From Megaustenia siamemsis (Eukaryota; Mollusca; Gastropoda; Stylommatophora; Ariophantidae): 64,000 nt of DNA. Both the position numbers and the translations under genes were made by a program. The notes beneath the pieces are model-generated. The model was not told the origin of the DNA. It made no database searches and worked only from the letters and a program-made list of their open reading frames with translations. The stretch covers positions 52,871,328-52,935,327 of the forward strand of contig JAVIAB010000051.1 in NCBI GenBank assembly GCA_032433765.1. The letters run 5' to 3'. Shown here piece after piece: positions 10,268 to 20,221 of this stretch (the stretch's first letter is position 1; every line of letters begins with the position of its first letter).

Positions 10268-11030
10268 GATACTAAAGCAAACTAATGAGAAAAATAATAA
10301 AAAGATTGTAGAGTTGACAGAGACAGTTGATAGCTTAAAGACTAAGAACAAAGGCTTGAAGAAAGAAGTAGACAAAATAGAAACTGATATAATGGAGGCG
10401 GAGGAATATATTGGACAACTGACGCATGATAAACTACAGCTACAAGAGAAATTTTCAAAGATGACAGACACAGAAGATGTTAGACAGAAAGTAAAGGTCC
10501 ATTCGGAGAGACAAAATTCGGTGAGAACCAGGAAAATTCAATCAAGATTAGACATTAATTCGGTTGTCTTGTGGCCTACCGATTCAGACCGACCACGTTA
10601 TATGCACCCACTATACCCAGACCAGTGCACAGTGGATTATGATAGTGACAATGGAACAGAGATCCGTAGAGAGTATTGGAGGACAACGATAGAAGACGGT
10701 AAGGTGAGGAAAGCGGAAGGCTCGCAAGGTTATACGACAGGACAGAAATCCTCCAAGAAATGTACAGCAAAGACAAAGAAGAAAAAGGATAGACAAGTTG
10801 CTACAGTTTGTGTCAGTAAAGATAACGATTTAAAGGACGATATTAATTCAGGAGTAGTCTTTTGGCCACTCGGAACCCCAGAAAGGACCAAAATAATAGA
10901 AGAAAGAAAAAGACAAGATGATGAACGTGTAAAAACAGACATGTTTTTTGCTCGCAGACTAGGAAGAATGAGTGAGTTCCTGGAGCATGCCAGCAAGAGT
11001 AAGGGTAAACATCCCATGGAGATGAGATAA
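10098..11030 (+). CDS. Hypothetical 310-aa coiled-coil protein (single open frame, possibly a terminal exon)
   Basis: This is the longest non-trivial open frame in the window. Residues 13-56 are 7-residue repeats (GEISFNI/GEISCNF) from the 21-bp array. Residues 57-121 have coiled-coil heptad spacing (for example IVELTETVDSLKTKN, LKKEVDKIETDIM). Residues 150-310 are non-repetitive, with a basic segment TAKTKKKKDRQ (224-233). The motif DINSVVLWP (152-160) recurs as DINSGVVFWP (248-257), an internal duplication of unknown meaning. The frame is open upstream to about 10034, so the ATG at 10098 is only the first one. It ends in TAA at 11028-11030, and an AATAAA follows 34 nt later. I do not recognise a family. 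It could be a host gene, a last exon, or a transposon accessory ORF. No signal peptide or membrane segment is seen. Confidence 0.55.
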   Translation: MSLTLGDSFNIEEISFTMGEISCNFGEISFNIGEISCNFGEISFNIGEISCNFGEIRILKQTNEKNNKKIVELTETVDSLKTKNKGLKKEVDKIETDIMEAEEYIGQLTHDKLQLQEKFSKMTDTEDVRQKVKVHSERQNSVRTRKIQSRLDINSVVLWPTDSDRPRYMHPLYPDQCTVDYDSDNGTEIRREYWRTTIEDGKVRKAEGSQGYTTGQKSSKKCTAKTKKKKDRQVATVCVSKDNDLKDDINSGVVFWPLGTPERTKIIEERKRQDDERVKTDMFFARRLGRMSEFLEHASKSKGKHPMEMR

Positions 11031-11063
11031 TACAGTGAGATGTAATGACTCACTAATTAGAAG

Positions 11064-11069
11064 AATAAA
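11064..11069 (+). promoter_or_regulatory. Candidate poly(A) signal AATAAA
   Basis: It lies 34 nt after the stop codon of the 310-codon frame on the same strand, a normal distance for a short 3' UTR. In AT-rich DNA such hexamers also arise by chance. Confidence 0.4.
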
Positions 11070-11714
11070 TCATTTTAATATTAATAATATACACTATGTA
11101 CACAGGATTTGATTTATAGATATGGAGAAGTAGTGTCAAGAGAATATAGAAGACAAGAGACCTGAGGAAATAGAGAGATTACCTCAGATGAACTAGGAGT
11201 TAAAAGAGTTACCAATGTTGAACATAGGGTAACTAGCTGCGAGTTGATCAGAGGTTTTGAACTTACGAAGTTGGATGATAATCCAAAGAAACAACTGACC
11301 AATATGTGACAAAACTGTAAACTGACAAAATTGTATGATTAGGATGCTGGAATATCTTCATAAATACGCGGCGAATTGCCTCAGAAATATTCCTAAATTA
11401 ATGAACATTAATTTAATAATTGCATCCAGAACTATAGATCACGTGTACCAGGCGAATAAATCAATAAACTTGATTATCATTATTGTAAAGAAAGACTCTG
11501 TCATGATCTTACATATTACCTGTTGTTACCTCAATGCTGTGTCAGTAAAGATATAATTACCAACAGCTAAGTGATTGTATGCAACACTAACACGAGTGTC
11601 CCATGCCATATCGACAGATATTTTTTAACTTCCGATAAAATCTCAATTTTTATCGTCGAAAATTTTGACTTTTTAGAGGGGGTGGATTATTTTTCCTATA
11701 AGTTGTTCCCAGGC
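11070..11714. other. AT-rich, nothing recognised
   Basis: Short frames only (for example 11335-11556), without family motifs. Confidence 0.5.
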
Positions 11715-11727
11715 ATCAGCCATTACT

Positions 11728-11966
11728 TGCTCAGTGGTTAGTGAACTGGACTACAAAGGACAAGGGGTAGGGTTCGATCCCAACCGACGGCTTCCGGGTT
11801 CACCCAGCCTTTAATGGGTACCGGATATTTTTCTGGGAAAGTGGGAACGGGCGTAATACCGACCATATTACCCAACAAATCATGTGCCGAAGGTCTGTAA
11901 AAATGTATGATCACTAACACCATATTCCCTATACGCCACTTGGCGTGACGGGGGTGCTGCTTTTTT
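11728..11966 (+). mobile_element. tRNA-derived SINE family 1 with perfect 13-bp target-site duplication
   Basis: The element begins at the A-box (tgctcagtggttagtgaact), has the B-box gggttcgatcccaacc, the body with accgaccatattaccc and catgtgccgaaggtctgtaa, and ends 'cttggcgtgacgggggtgct'. The duplication atcagccattact is present at 11715-11727 and 11967-11979 without mismatch. Only the first ~13 nt of the tRNA-like head are missing. The perfect duplication suggests a relatively recent insertion. Confidence 0.92.
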
Positions 11967-11999
11967 ATCAGCCATTACTAGCTTACTGTTTGTCAATTG

Positions 12000-12226
12000 C
12001 CAAGAGTACACAAATGCGCAGAATGTACACGGTCCCTCCTTTTTTTCGACGTTATCAGAGAGGACTAGACGTCGAATCTCATTACCCAGAGACCAGGGGA
12101 GGGTAAAGTCACGAAGAAACCACGGATTAGATTTTTGTATAATCCTAACAGCCAGTCGTTGGATTCGAACTCGGGAATCTTCTTGTTCAGAAATCGATAA
12201 CTTACCTCTAGACCATCAGGTCACAC
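12000..12226 (-). mobile_element. tRNA-derived SINE family 2
   Basis: Read on the minus strand: A-box-like 'tgatggtctagaggtaag', then the B-box 'gagttcgaatccaac', then a body with 'gtggtttcttcgtgacttta', 'gagattcgacgtctag' and 'cctctctgataacg'. The same body occurs at 20990-21110, 38705-38960 and 56690-56885, so it is a dispersed family distinct from family 1. No clear target-site duplication seen. A C-run (12227-12238) abuts the 5' end. Confidence 0.75.
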
Positions 12227-12293
12227 CCCCCCCCCCCCACCTCTCTCTTCCTCTGCACACTAACCTGCTTTCAATACGTCATCTAAGGGAATC

Positions 12294-12795
12294 TTCTGGA
12301 ACTTTCTAGTAATCAGACTGTGTGTGCTACGCTATGTCGAACATTATATAAACTAAGTATCGATAGATCTGGAACTTTCTAGTAATCAGACTGTGTGTGC
12401 TACGCTATCTCGAACATTATATAAACTAAGTATCGATAGATCTGGAACTTTCTAATAATCAGACTGTGTGTGCTACGCTATGTCGAACATTATATAAACT
12501 AAGTATCGATAGATCTGGAACTTTCTAGTAATCAGACTGTTTGTGCTACGCTATGTCGAACATTATATAAACTAAGTATCGATAGATCTGGAACTTTCTA
12601 GTAATCAGACTGTTTGTGCTACGCTATCTCGAACATTATATAAACTAAGTATCGATAGATCTGGAACTTTCTAGTAATCAGACTGTTTGTGCTACGCTAT
12701 CTCGAACATTATATAAACTAAGTATCGATAGATCTGGAACTTTCTAGTAATCAGACTGTTTGTGCTACGCTATCTCGAACATTATATAAACTATG
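12294..12795. repeat. 73-bp tandem repeat, 7 copies
   Basis: The unit starts ctggaactttctagtaatca and ends aaactaagtatcgatagat. Copies are nearly identical (variants gtgtgtg/gtttgtg and tatgtcg/tatctcg), so the array is young or homogenised. Each unit contains cattatataaacta, a TATA-like stretch, but no promoter role is implied. Confidence 0.95.
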
Positions 12796-12979
12796 TAAGG
12801 AAAGTCAGTTAGTCAAGTCACTGAAACTAGATTACGAATTAAAACTGGTAGATGTCTCTTTCAAAGGACGTAGTTCAAGAACATCGACAGCCACGATAAA
12901 ATTACACAGAAGACGATGATTTTAACAAATCAATTATCAGAGCTGCAACCTTTGATAGGTATTACACTTTCAAGATATC

Positions 12980-13112
12980 ATCATCATCATCAAATACGAT
13001 GCATGCTCACGTAGGTGAACATGTCTCTTCACAACTTTCGATCTCGACATTTATTTATCATTTCCGTTGTTGACCTTCTGCCAAGCCATTATTTTAAGCT
13101 GTCTGGTATCAA
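12980..13112 (-). mobile_element. LINE family A 3' tail fragment
   Basis: This is the reverse complement of the + strand fragment at 18890-19045 (gataccagacagcttaag; tggcagaaggtcaacaac; aaagttgtggagagacatg). It ends in a (TGA)n/(TCA)n run at about 12981-12995, which matches the (ATG)n tails of other family A copies (35580-35600, 49500-49520). Confidence 0.7.
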
Positions 13113-13153
13113 CACAACATAAAAGTAAATAAAATCAGTTATATGCTGTAGAA

Positions 13154-13187
13154 TGTGTGTGTGTGTGTGTGCGGCGTGCGTGCGTGC

Positions 13188-13227
<40 letters not shown>
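13154..13227. repeat. (GT)n microsatellite with GC-rich (GTGC)n core
   Basis: GT repeats flank a cgtgcgtgcgtgcgtg segment. It is almost entirely alternating purine and pyrimidine. Confidence 0.95.
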
Positions 13228-13229
<2 letters not shown>

Positions 13230-13499
13230 CAGCTGTGTGCTACAGCAACCATCCCTTGGGCTCGTGATAAGTTTTGTAGACCTTGAGCGTGAGCCTGACA
13301 GATAATTTGTTGTGCACTCTTTACGTACCTGTTTGCTATACAACTACATCCTTACATAACTGGTGGGCCTCCTATTACACCGTGACCACCAAGAGAAGGT
13401 GAAGTATCAGCGATGATTCACTATCCTCAACGCCAACTGTTAGCTATGGGTCGGTAAGTACTGTCACCTTATTCACTTTACAAAATTTGCTAGCCCCTA
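13228..13499. other. Unassigned spacer
   Basis: No frame or repeat recognised. Confidence 0.5.
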
Positions 13500-13740
13500 G
13501 TAGTGTATAAAAATCTATCTTGACGCTGTAGAAATTCTTCTACAAAGGCAGCTACTTTTAAGTTTTCTGTCCTAACTGGTATGACCAGCGTCCGCTGCAA
13601 TCATTCCCAGTTTCTGACATCATGCGTCCTGCTTCTTCCTGGTTTCCGTCACTCTCGTGTACTTGGTATCACGCCCTTCATACTGATCTCTGTTTTATCA
13701 TGCCGTTGACGTTTCCAAAATATTCCCTTTTACCAATTTG
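13500..13740 (-). mobile_element. Possible decayed LINE ORF2 C-terminus
   Basis: In two minus-strand frames, fragments read YFGNVNGM and GVIPSTRE followed by RKPGRSRTH. Order and spacing match the 'FGHVxRM ... G.IPG.R.RGRPRT.W' C-terminal region of endonuclease-type LINEs. Stops and frame changes are many. Confidence 0.3.
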
Positions 13741-13984
13741 TAATTAGTTTTCTGTGTTTTTCAAATAATTATATGAATACAGTACGACCAGTTAATGTTT
13801 TTGTACTCGGAATGTTTGTGTAAAAAAAAAAATACGTAATTATCAGTTGCACGTGTTCGTGATAAGTGATTGTTAAAGTATCTTGTTTCTATTTCATTGC
13901 TAGCACTTTGTACATTGTATCGCAATTTGCAAAGAGGTAAGTAGTATACAATGTTGTATTTGGCTAGTATTGTGGCGCTAAATT
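13741..13984. other. Spacer upstream of the CpG-rich block
   Basis: AT-rich, nothing recognised. Confidence 0.5.
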
Positions 13985-14310
13985 AACAAAGATATATAGG
14001 GCGGCGCGCGGCGTAAATTTCGCGCGAAATGTACACGAGAGACAAGGGGAGTTAACCATGACCGCGCGTGTCCGGATGTTGACCTCTAGTCTCGGTGACT
14101 CCGGAAGTGCCCTGTTTATGTCTGGTGTGTGCTGACTTTGGAGCGCTTGGTGTACTTGAGCGAAAGTGATAGGTTAGTAGATTATACATGACCTCGGGTG
14201 GATCGCGTGTTGGCGGGGGTTCCCTCGGGGATTATCTCGAGTGTTTTCGGACAGCGTGCTATCGGATCGGGGATTAGTTCGATTCGGTGTGACGCTATCG
14301 CGCCAGGTAG
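13985..14310 (+). promoter_or_regulatory. CpG-dense block, candidate promoter / first exon
   Basis: By hand count about 34 CpG dinucleotides lie in roughly 325 bp, against very few in the surrounding AT-rich DNA. It opens with a TATA-like gatatatagg, then the GC-box-like gggcggcgcgcggcg, then the palindrome at 14017-14030. It ends with CAG|GTAG at 14304-14310, a plausible splice donor if transcribed on the + strand. No coding frame is assigned; a 5' UTR exon is the simplest reading. Alternatives are a CpG-rich transposon fragment or chance. Confidence 0.4.
14017..14030. promoter_or_regulatory. E2F-like palindrome
   Basis: atttcgcgcgaaat is a perfect 14-bp palindrome. It contains TTTCGCGC on both strands, matching the known E2F/DP consensus TTTSSCGC. 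Its position inside the CpG-dense block makes a regulatory role plausible but unproven. Confidence 0.4.
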
Positions 14311-14453
14311 ACGTTAGAAAATATTTATAGCTATGTAGTTGGGTGTCTGCTTAACGTTGTACCATAAATGAAGCATAAGGGTGAAACAGTTAGAGATTGC
14401 TGGGTAGTCTAAACTGGTAGTGTAAATATGTTCCTCGGTGTTAGTGGTTCGCT

Positions 14454-14476
14454 ATCTCTCTCTCTCTTTCTCTCTT

Positions 14477-14551
<75 letters not shown>

Positions 14552-14824
14552 TTCCAGCCTAGATTTCCCTCCATTGAAACACTTACTCATTCTCGCCATT
14601 TATCCCTATCATCGCACCTTCCTTCTCTCTCTCTCTCTCTCTCTCTCGCTTTCTCCCCTAGCCTCTCTTAGACTTCTAACCTATCACTCCACCCTCCGCC
14701 TCTCCCTTTAGCTCCCCCGCCCTCCCTCATATTTTTAGCGTCCCTCCTATTGTAACACTTGATTATTCTCACCATTAATACATAGCATCTCGCCTTCTTT
14801 CTCATAGGCTTCTCTCGCTCTCTC

Positions 14825-14855
<31 letters not shown>

Positions 14856-14904
14856 CTCGCTCTTCTAACCCCTACTAGACTTCTCTCCTACCATTCCACC
14901 TTTC

Positions 14905-14942
<38 letters not shown>
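14454..14942. repeat. (CT)n tracts in a degenerate ~180-bp module
   Basis: Pure CT runs at about 14454-14547, 14624-14648, 14814-14862 and 14905-14942 are separated by related spacers (tccattgaaacacttactca versus cctattgtaacacttgatta; cgccatttat versus accattaata). Runs and spacers look like copies of one larger module ending in a CT run. Confidence 0.8.
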
Positions 14943-14943
<1 letters not shown>

Positions 14944-15716
14944 ACCTCACCTAGCGTTCCGCCTTCATTCGTATTTTTACCTTACCACCAGTGTAACACA
15001 TTAATAACATTGAATATCAATTACAAAAAGACTTGAAATATCTACTTTTTAAAGAACCAATAAGATAAACATATGAAAAACGAAGGAATAATACACTCGA
15101 CAAGGCTTAACAGACGTACTTTATACACATCACCATTAATACAACTGAAATTCCTTTAATGATAACCTATCACATCGTTATGAGCTAAGAGTAAAACAGA
15201 AAAAAAAAATTCAACTTACACCGTAAAATATTCCACTTCAACACAGACCGCTAGACTGAACAGTACTATGAAAATAAACGTCCGTGAATCAAGCGCGCTT
15301 ATAACACGAAGTCTCACATCCGACTAGTTTAAATATAAGCTGGTAAATAAAATTTAGACGATACTATTCCACCCTCGACTAATATCTAGGTTAACCAATC
15401 AGAGAAGAAGATTTCTATCGGACACCCATCAACGAAATGACTGACCTCTGGATTAACTAATCAGAGAAGAGGATTACTGTTATCGTGATAACTGACCTCA
15501 TTTTCAACTTGAAGTGCTGTCGAGTCTGATGCATGGGTTACTTTAAATCGATTCGGCCCCTGATACAATCCACCTAGCAGGTCAATGGTGAGGGAAATAA
15601 TACAAGTGGCGGGTTACTTGAACGCGTTTTGACCTCTGCTGCAATACCAGGAGTTCCATGACAGTTATAAATAGTTGGATACAACAAGCAGGAAGTTATA
15701 TTAAGGACAGAAATCT
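14943..15716. other. Unassigned, AT-rich
   Basis: A short direct repeat is visible (gttaaccaatcagagaagaa near 15390 and attaactaatcagagaagag near 15449). Nothing else could be supported. Confidence 0.5.
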
Positions 15717-15765
15717 AGCAGGCAATGGCAGAAACCTAAGAGGCAAGGACAGAAAACTAGGGGGG
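15717..15765. repeat. 21-bp repeat, left remnant
   Basis: About two copies of the ggcaaggacagaaaacta-type unit that forms the array at 16319-16500. It is separated from that array by the GTTCGT-type repeat. Confidence 0.75.
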
Positions 15766-16318
15766 TCGTGGTTCGGTAAGTCCGTGGTTCGTTAAGTCCG
15801 TGGTTCGTGGGGTTGTGGTTCGTGGTTCGTTAGTTGATGGTTCGTTAAGTCCATGGTTCGTAGGGGTTGTGGTTCGCGGTTCGTGAGTTGATGGTTCGTT
15901 AAGTTCGTGGTTTGTTAAGTTCGTTGTTCGTGAGTTTGCGGTTCGTTAGTTGATGATTCGTTAAGTCCGTGGTTCGTGGGGTTGTGGTTCGTGGTTCGTT
16001 AGTTGATGGTTCGTTAAGTCCATGGTTCGTAGGGGTTGTGGTTCGCGGTTCGTGAGTTGAGGGTTCGTTAAGTCCGTGGTTCGTGGGGTTGTGGTTTGTG
16101 GTTCGTTAGTTGATGGTTCGTTAAGTCCGTGGTTCGTGGGGTTGTGGTTCGTGGTTCGTTAGCTGATGGTTCGTTAAGTCCATGGTTCGTAGGGGTTGTG
16201 GTTCGCGGTTCGTGAGTTGAGGGTTCGGTAAGTCCGTGGTTCGTGGTTTGTTAAGTTCGTTGTTCGTGAGTTTGTGGTTTATTAAGTTTGTAGTTTGTTA
16301 AGTGCGTGGTTCGAGAGG
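15766..16318. repeat. GTGGTTCGT-type array with higher-order structure
   Basis: Short variants of gtggttcgt, gttaagtcc and gttagttgatg are arranged in larger blocks. The block 'gtccgtggttcgtggggttg ... gttaagtccatggttcgtag' recurs near 15788, 15965, 16070 and 16120, showing higher-order duplication. It sits between two parts of a 21-bp array. Confidence 0.85.
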
Positions 16319-16658
16319 TCGTGGGCAAGGGCAGAAACCTAAGAGGCAAGGGCAGAAACCTAGGAGGCAAGGTCAGAAACATAGGAGGCAAGGGCAGAAA
16401 CCTAGGAGGCAAGGGCAGAAACCTAAGAGGCAAAGACAGAAACCTAGGAGGCAAGGTCAGAAACCTAGGAGGCAAGGGCAGAAACCTAGGAAGCAAAGGC
16501 TGAAAAACACTCGTACTGACTAAGGCTTCCAAGGTGTATTTGACTGTCGCCCTATTTTTGTCTGTATAACCTAATATATCACTTTCATTTAATCTATCGA
16601 TAAACGTTTCAAAGTCATTTCTGTTGTTAACTAACAAGGGTTTGTCTAACCCTGTCAC
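16251..16658 (-). CDS. Questionable 135-codon frame: non-repetitive N-terminus plus PPRFLPL repeats
   Basis: The first ~55 residues are not repetitive (KPLLVNNRNDFETFIDRLNE; YTDKNRATVKYTLEALV). The rest comes from the 21-bp array. Upstream of the first Met the frame stays open and reads RDTGAALLSHTSSN, which resembles the D-T-G-A active-site motif of LTR-retrotransposon aspartic proteases, but a stop precedes it directly. It may be a decayed retrotransposon piece fused to a minisatellite, or a chance frame. Confidence 0.2.
   Translation of the reverse strand: MTGLDKPLLVNNRNDFETFIDRLNESDILGYTDKNRATVKYTLEALVSTSVFQPLLPRFLPLPPRFLTLPPRFLSLPLRFLPLPPRFLPLPPMFLTLPPRFLPLPLRFLPLPTTSRTTHLTNYKLNKPQTHEQRT
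16319..16500. repeat. 21-bp minisatellite (about 8-9 copies)
   Basis: The unit ggcaagggcagaaacctagg plus a encodes 7-residue repeats in open frames on both strands (PPRFLPL on minus). Variants are cctaag/cctagg and gggcag/ggtcag/agacag. Confidence 0.92.
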
Positions 16659-17039
16659 GTTATTTGAGCTTGTGTGTGAAAGTAACGCAGCCCCTGTGTC
16701 TCTCTATGTCTTAAAACTAGATGATGACTATAATTTTAGGTTACACAAATAACACGTGGATACTAAAAAAACTAACTTTTCGAAAATAGGTTACTAAAGT
16801 AACATACTATAACATTAAAGATCTAAGATAACACTTACTTTTATGTGTTTGAAGGTACGAGACACATCCATCGGCAACAACTGTAAGCGTATGTCTGATT
16901 ACAAGCTTCTCAGATATATACACTTGAAACCCTAGAGGTATTACTAAAAATAGAACTGACCTCTGAGGCAATACCGGATGTGTTACTAAAAAGATTTTGA
17001 CGTATGATGGCAATTTTATGAGTTTACCCCCTTATCATT
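16659..17039. other. Unassigned, AT-rich
   Basis: No motif recognised beyond the RDTGA-type frame noted above. Confidence 0.45.
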
Positions 17040-18060
17040 TTTTTTTAGGGTTACGCCCATGGAATCGATAAAAAGCGTTAATTTAGCACGCAGGCTTACC
17101 TAAAACTTTATTTTAGACATCCCCACACCAAAAATTTACTTAAAAATCACTTTTGAAATTGTTACCCCCTTACCATTTTTTAGGGTTACGCCCATGGAAT
17201 TGATAAAAAATTGAAATATAACCTCAAGGCATACTTCAAACTTTATTTTAGACATCCCCATAACAAAGATTTACATTAAAAACCACTTTTAGGATTTTAC
17301 CCCCTTACCATTTTTTAGGGTTACGCCACTGAAATCGATAAAAATCGTAAATTTAGCACGTAGACTTACCTAAAACTTTATTTTAGACATCCCCACACCA
17401 AAAATTAACTTAAAAATCACTTTTGAAAATGTAACCCCCTTACCATTTTTTAGGGTTACGCCCCTGAAATCGATAAAAATCGTAAATTTAGCACGTAGAC
17501 TTACCTAAAACTTTATTTTAGACATCCCCACACCAAAAATTTACTTAAAAATCACTTTTGAAATTGTTACCCCCCTGACCATTTTTAGGGTTACACCCAT
17601 GGAATCGATAAAAATCGTAATTTTAGCACGTAGGCTTACCTAAAACTTTATTTTAGACATCCCCACACCAAAAATTAACTTAAAAATCACTTTTGAAATT
17701 GTAACCCCCCTTACCATTTTTGAGGGTTACGCCCCTGAAATCGATAAAAATCGTAATTTTAGCACATAGGCTTACTTAAAACTTTATTTTAGACATCCCC
17801 ACACCAAAAATTAACTTAAAAATCACTTTTGAAATTGTAACCCCCCCCCCCTACCATTTTTGAGGGTTACGCCCCTGAAATCGATAAAAAGTCGTAAATT
17901 TAGCACGTAGGCTTACCTAAAACTTTATTTTAGACATCCCCACACCAAAAATTAACTTAAAAATCACTTTTGAAATTGTAACCCCCCTTACCATTTTTGA
18001 GGGTTACGCCCCTGAAATCGATAAAAAATTGAAACATAACCTCAAGGCATACCCCAAACA
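17040..18060. repeat. ~135-bp tandem repeat, about 7.5 copies
   Basis: Starts of gggttacg lie at 17048, 17183, 17328, 17453, 17588, 17724, 17864 and 18001. Each unit carries tcgataaaaatcgtaa, ttattttagacatccccaca and a C-run before ccattttt. The second unit and the terminal partial unit share a variant (ttgaaatataacctcaaggc), so the array began with at least two unit types. C-run length varies (5 to 10). Confidence 0.93.
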
Positions 18061-18189
18061 TAATATTTGACACCCCTACATATCAAATACAACATTGTAT
18101 ACTACTGAGGTAGCAATACCTGCATCGTTTTGATTGGCCTATCCGATTCGGTTGGCAGATTAATTTTTTCATTACTTTTTTTTAACATA

Positions 18190-18398
18190 ATGGGTTATCT
18201 ACTTGGTTACAAGTGGCAGAATACAGAGAAAGAGAGATCGCGGTCGACAAAGAGAGAAGATACCAGATAACTGGTGGCTCGTGTCGTGGCTCGGTAAAAA
18301 CATTCATCAACAGACTTGATACTATGAACTGAGGACAGAATCTTTGTGGAAGGGCATGATCGCTTACACAGCCGATATGGCACATGATGGTGATCTGC
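18190..18398 (+). mobile_element. LINE family A 3' tail fragment
   Basis: Decayed coding for ORF2 C-terminus: cgcggtcgacaaagagagaa matches GRQRE, then ctttgtggaagggcatgatc and gcttacacagccgatatggc match 'LWKDMIAYANRYG'. It aligns with 35391-35592 in order. The frame is broken. Confidence 0.6.
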
Positions 18399-18834
18399 TT
18401 ACTGGACCTGTCATCAATTAATTTTTCACCAAATATGAATCTGTTCTAACAGATCAGTTTCAATTATTACCCCATTCTCTCTCTTACCAGAGAGCTCACC
18501 GCTGACGTCACCATCACACAACAACAAGGTGTCTATGCTAAAAAAAAAATAATAATAATAATATTACGCGACTGGCAAACATTAGTCTCCTATAGTACAT
18601 CACCTCTGTGTATTAATGTTAAAAGACAGTGAATACGTGTACAACTATAGGCGGGAGAAACGGAGAGAGAGTGAGAAAGAAAAAGAGAGAGTATAAAAAG
18701 GAGGGTGGAATTACACATTTACATGTAGGAAGGAGATTGTCCTATATTTCCTAAAGAGAAATAATAGTGCTTGTATATTTTGCATTGAAAATCAATAAAT
18801 TGTCAATCCTATCAAATTAAGTAGCGCTCACTAT
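18399..18834. other. Spacer with small A/AAT and GA-rich stretches
   Basis: An A-run plus (AAT)n lies at 18541-18563 and a purine-rich stretch at 18650-18705. Nothing else recognised. Confidence 0.5.
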
Positions 18835-19045
18835 TATACATGAGAAGGGAACAGCTGGAACATATTGTAACAACTGGAAAAAATGAGGGACGAAGAGATA
18901 GAGGGAAGCAAAGAGAAAAGATACCAGACAGCTTAAGAGAATGGCTTGGCAGAAGGTCAACAACATAAATGATAAATAACTGCCGAGATGGAAAGTTGTG
19001 GAGAGACATGATGTCCTACGCCAGCAGGCCCGGTACTTGATGATG
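18835..19045 (+). mobile_element. LINE family A 3' tail fragment
   Basis: catgagaagggaacagctgg, aagataccagacagcttaag and gagacatgatgtcctacgcc follow the C-terminal end of family A, and a gatgatgatg tail follows. Several substitutions; no intact frame. Confidence 0.7.
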
Positions 19046-19162
19046 ATGATTATACCTGTACACAAGAAGATAATTTGTTCTGTGAGAAAGCAATAAATTT
19101 ATACAGAAATTAAACAAATTATGTTAACATTCACAATAATTAATCAGGGTACACAATTTCTA

Positions 19163-19391
19163 CAAGAGGTAGGGTTCGATTGCAACTGACGGCCTCCGGT
19201 TCACCCAGCCTTTAATGGGTACCGGATTTTTTCTGGGAAAGTAAAGCGGCACGGGCGTAATACCGACCACATTATCTCAAAAATCAGGTGCTGAAGGTCT
19301 CTAAAATTGATGGTCACTAACACCATATTCCCTATACGCCGCTTGGCGTGACTGAGGTACTTTACTTTTTTTTTTTTTTTTTTTTACTATT
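19163..19391 (+). mobile_element. tRNA-derived SINE family 1, 5'-truncated, perfect 13-bp target-site duplication
   Basis: Starts in the head at caagaggtagggttcgattg (B-box partly changed), keeps the body and the 'gcttggcgtgactgaggtac' end, then a T-rich tail. The duplication tacacaatttcta lies at 19150-19162 and 19392-19404. The A-box is missing. Confidence 0.92.
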
Positions 19392-19404
19392 TACACAATT
19401 TCTA

Positions 19405-19629
19405 TGACCAGAATTATAGACGAAAGTCTACGAAACAAAATCGACATAGTTGCCTAAATGAGGAATCGTGCCACGATGTGTGTGTCGCATTTATTGGCAA
19501 TGCTTCAAGAATGACAAAATCATCTTGGTGATAGCAAAAACGTGCTGCAAGTGTTTGGCTTCAAGAGATTAAATTGTTTAATATTGCTATAGACAAATAT
19601 CAGAGATCGACTGTAAAGATAAGATTTAG
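19405..19629. other. Unassigned spacer
   Basis: Nothing recognised. Confidence 0.5.
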
Positions 19630-19785
19630 GTATTCTCCCCTGTCCTTTGATTTTTGTTTGTTTTTTTGGGTTTTTTTTTTTTTTAGAAAAATAGATTTTG
19701 TCGGAGACTTGTCAAGTAAACAGTCACGTTAGTACAAACAGTTACATTTGTAATTTCGACTTAATAAACGTAATTGGCCAATATC
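19630..19785 (+). repeat. Dispersed repeat, copy 1 of 2
   Basis: It matches 20560-20695: agattttgtcggagacttg versus agattttgttggagacgttg, aagtaaacagtcacgtta versus aataaacagtcaagtgag, and cgacttaataaacgtaat versus cgacttaataaatgtaat. The origin is unknown; the second copy leads straight into a LINE fragment. Confidence 0.6.
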
Positions 19786-20221
19786 AATCAAAGTCATTGC
19801 TTCTTTATGAGCAACACGATATGTATCGACAGAATGCAGCAGGTGTCATGTTTCTCTTACAATTTTTATATCAAAATTAAAGATGTAGTAAACTATAAAA
19901 CAATATAAAATGTAGGTATGCTGTAAAGGCAATCAAATATTTAAAAAAACAGCGCAGCAATATTCGAGGAAGAGTTGGTGTCAAAATCAGACGATAAATG
20001 TATCAAGAGCAAGGAGATGAGGCCAAGCACGAGCAAATACATCTTCATTCAGCGGTCGAATCATTCTATCAAATATTAGCAAATTCAGTCACGAGAGAGG
20101 TTGTTCAATTAAATAGAATCGAGACACACAAATATTACTTTGTGATGTTACTAACAGATCAGGATTGTCTGTTACCGACTGTCTGTCAAGACGCTAAAGA
20201 CCATACATATTATCCTACAAC
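19786..20221. other. Unassigned spacer
   Basis: Short frames (19998-20252) without recognisable motif. Confidence 0.45.
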
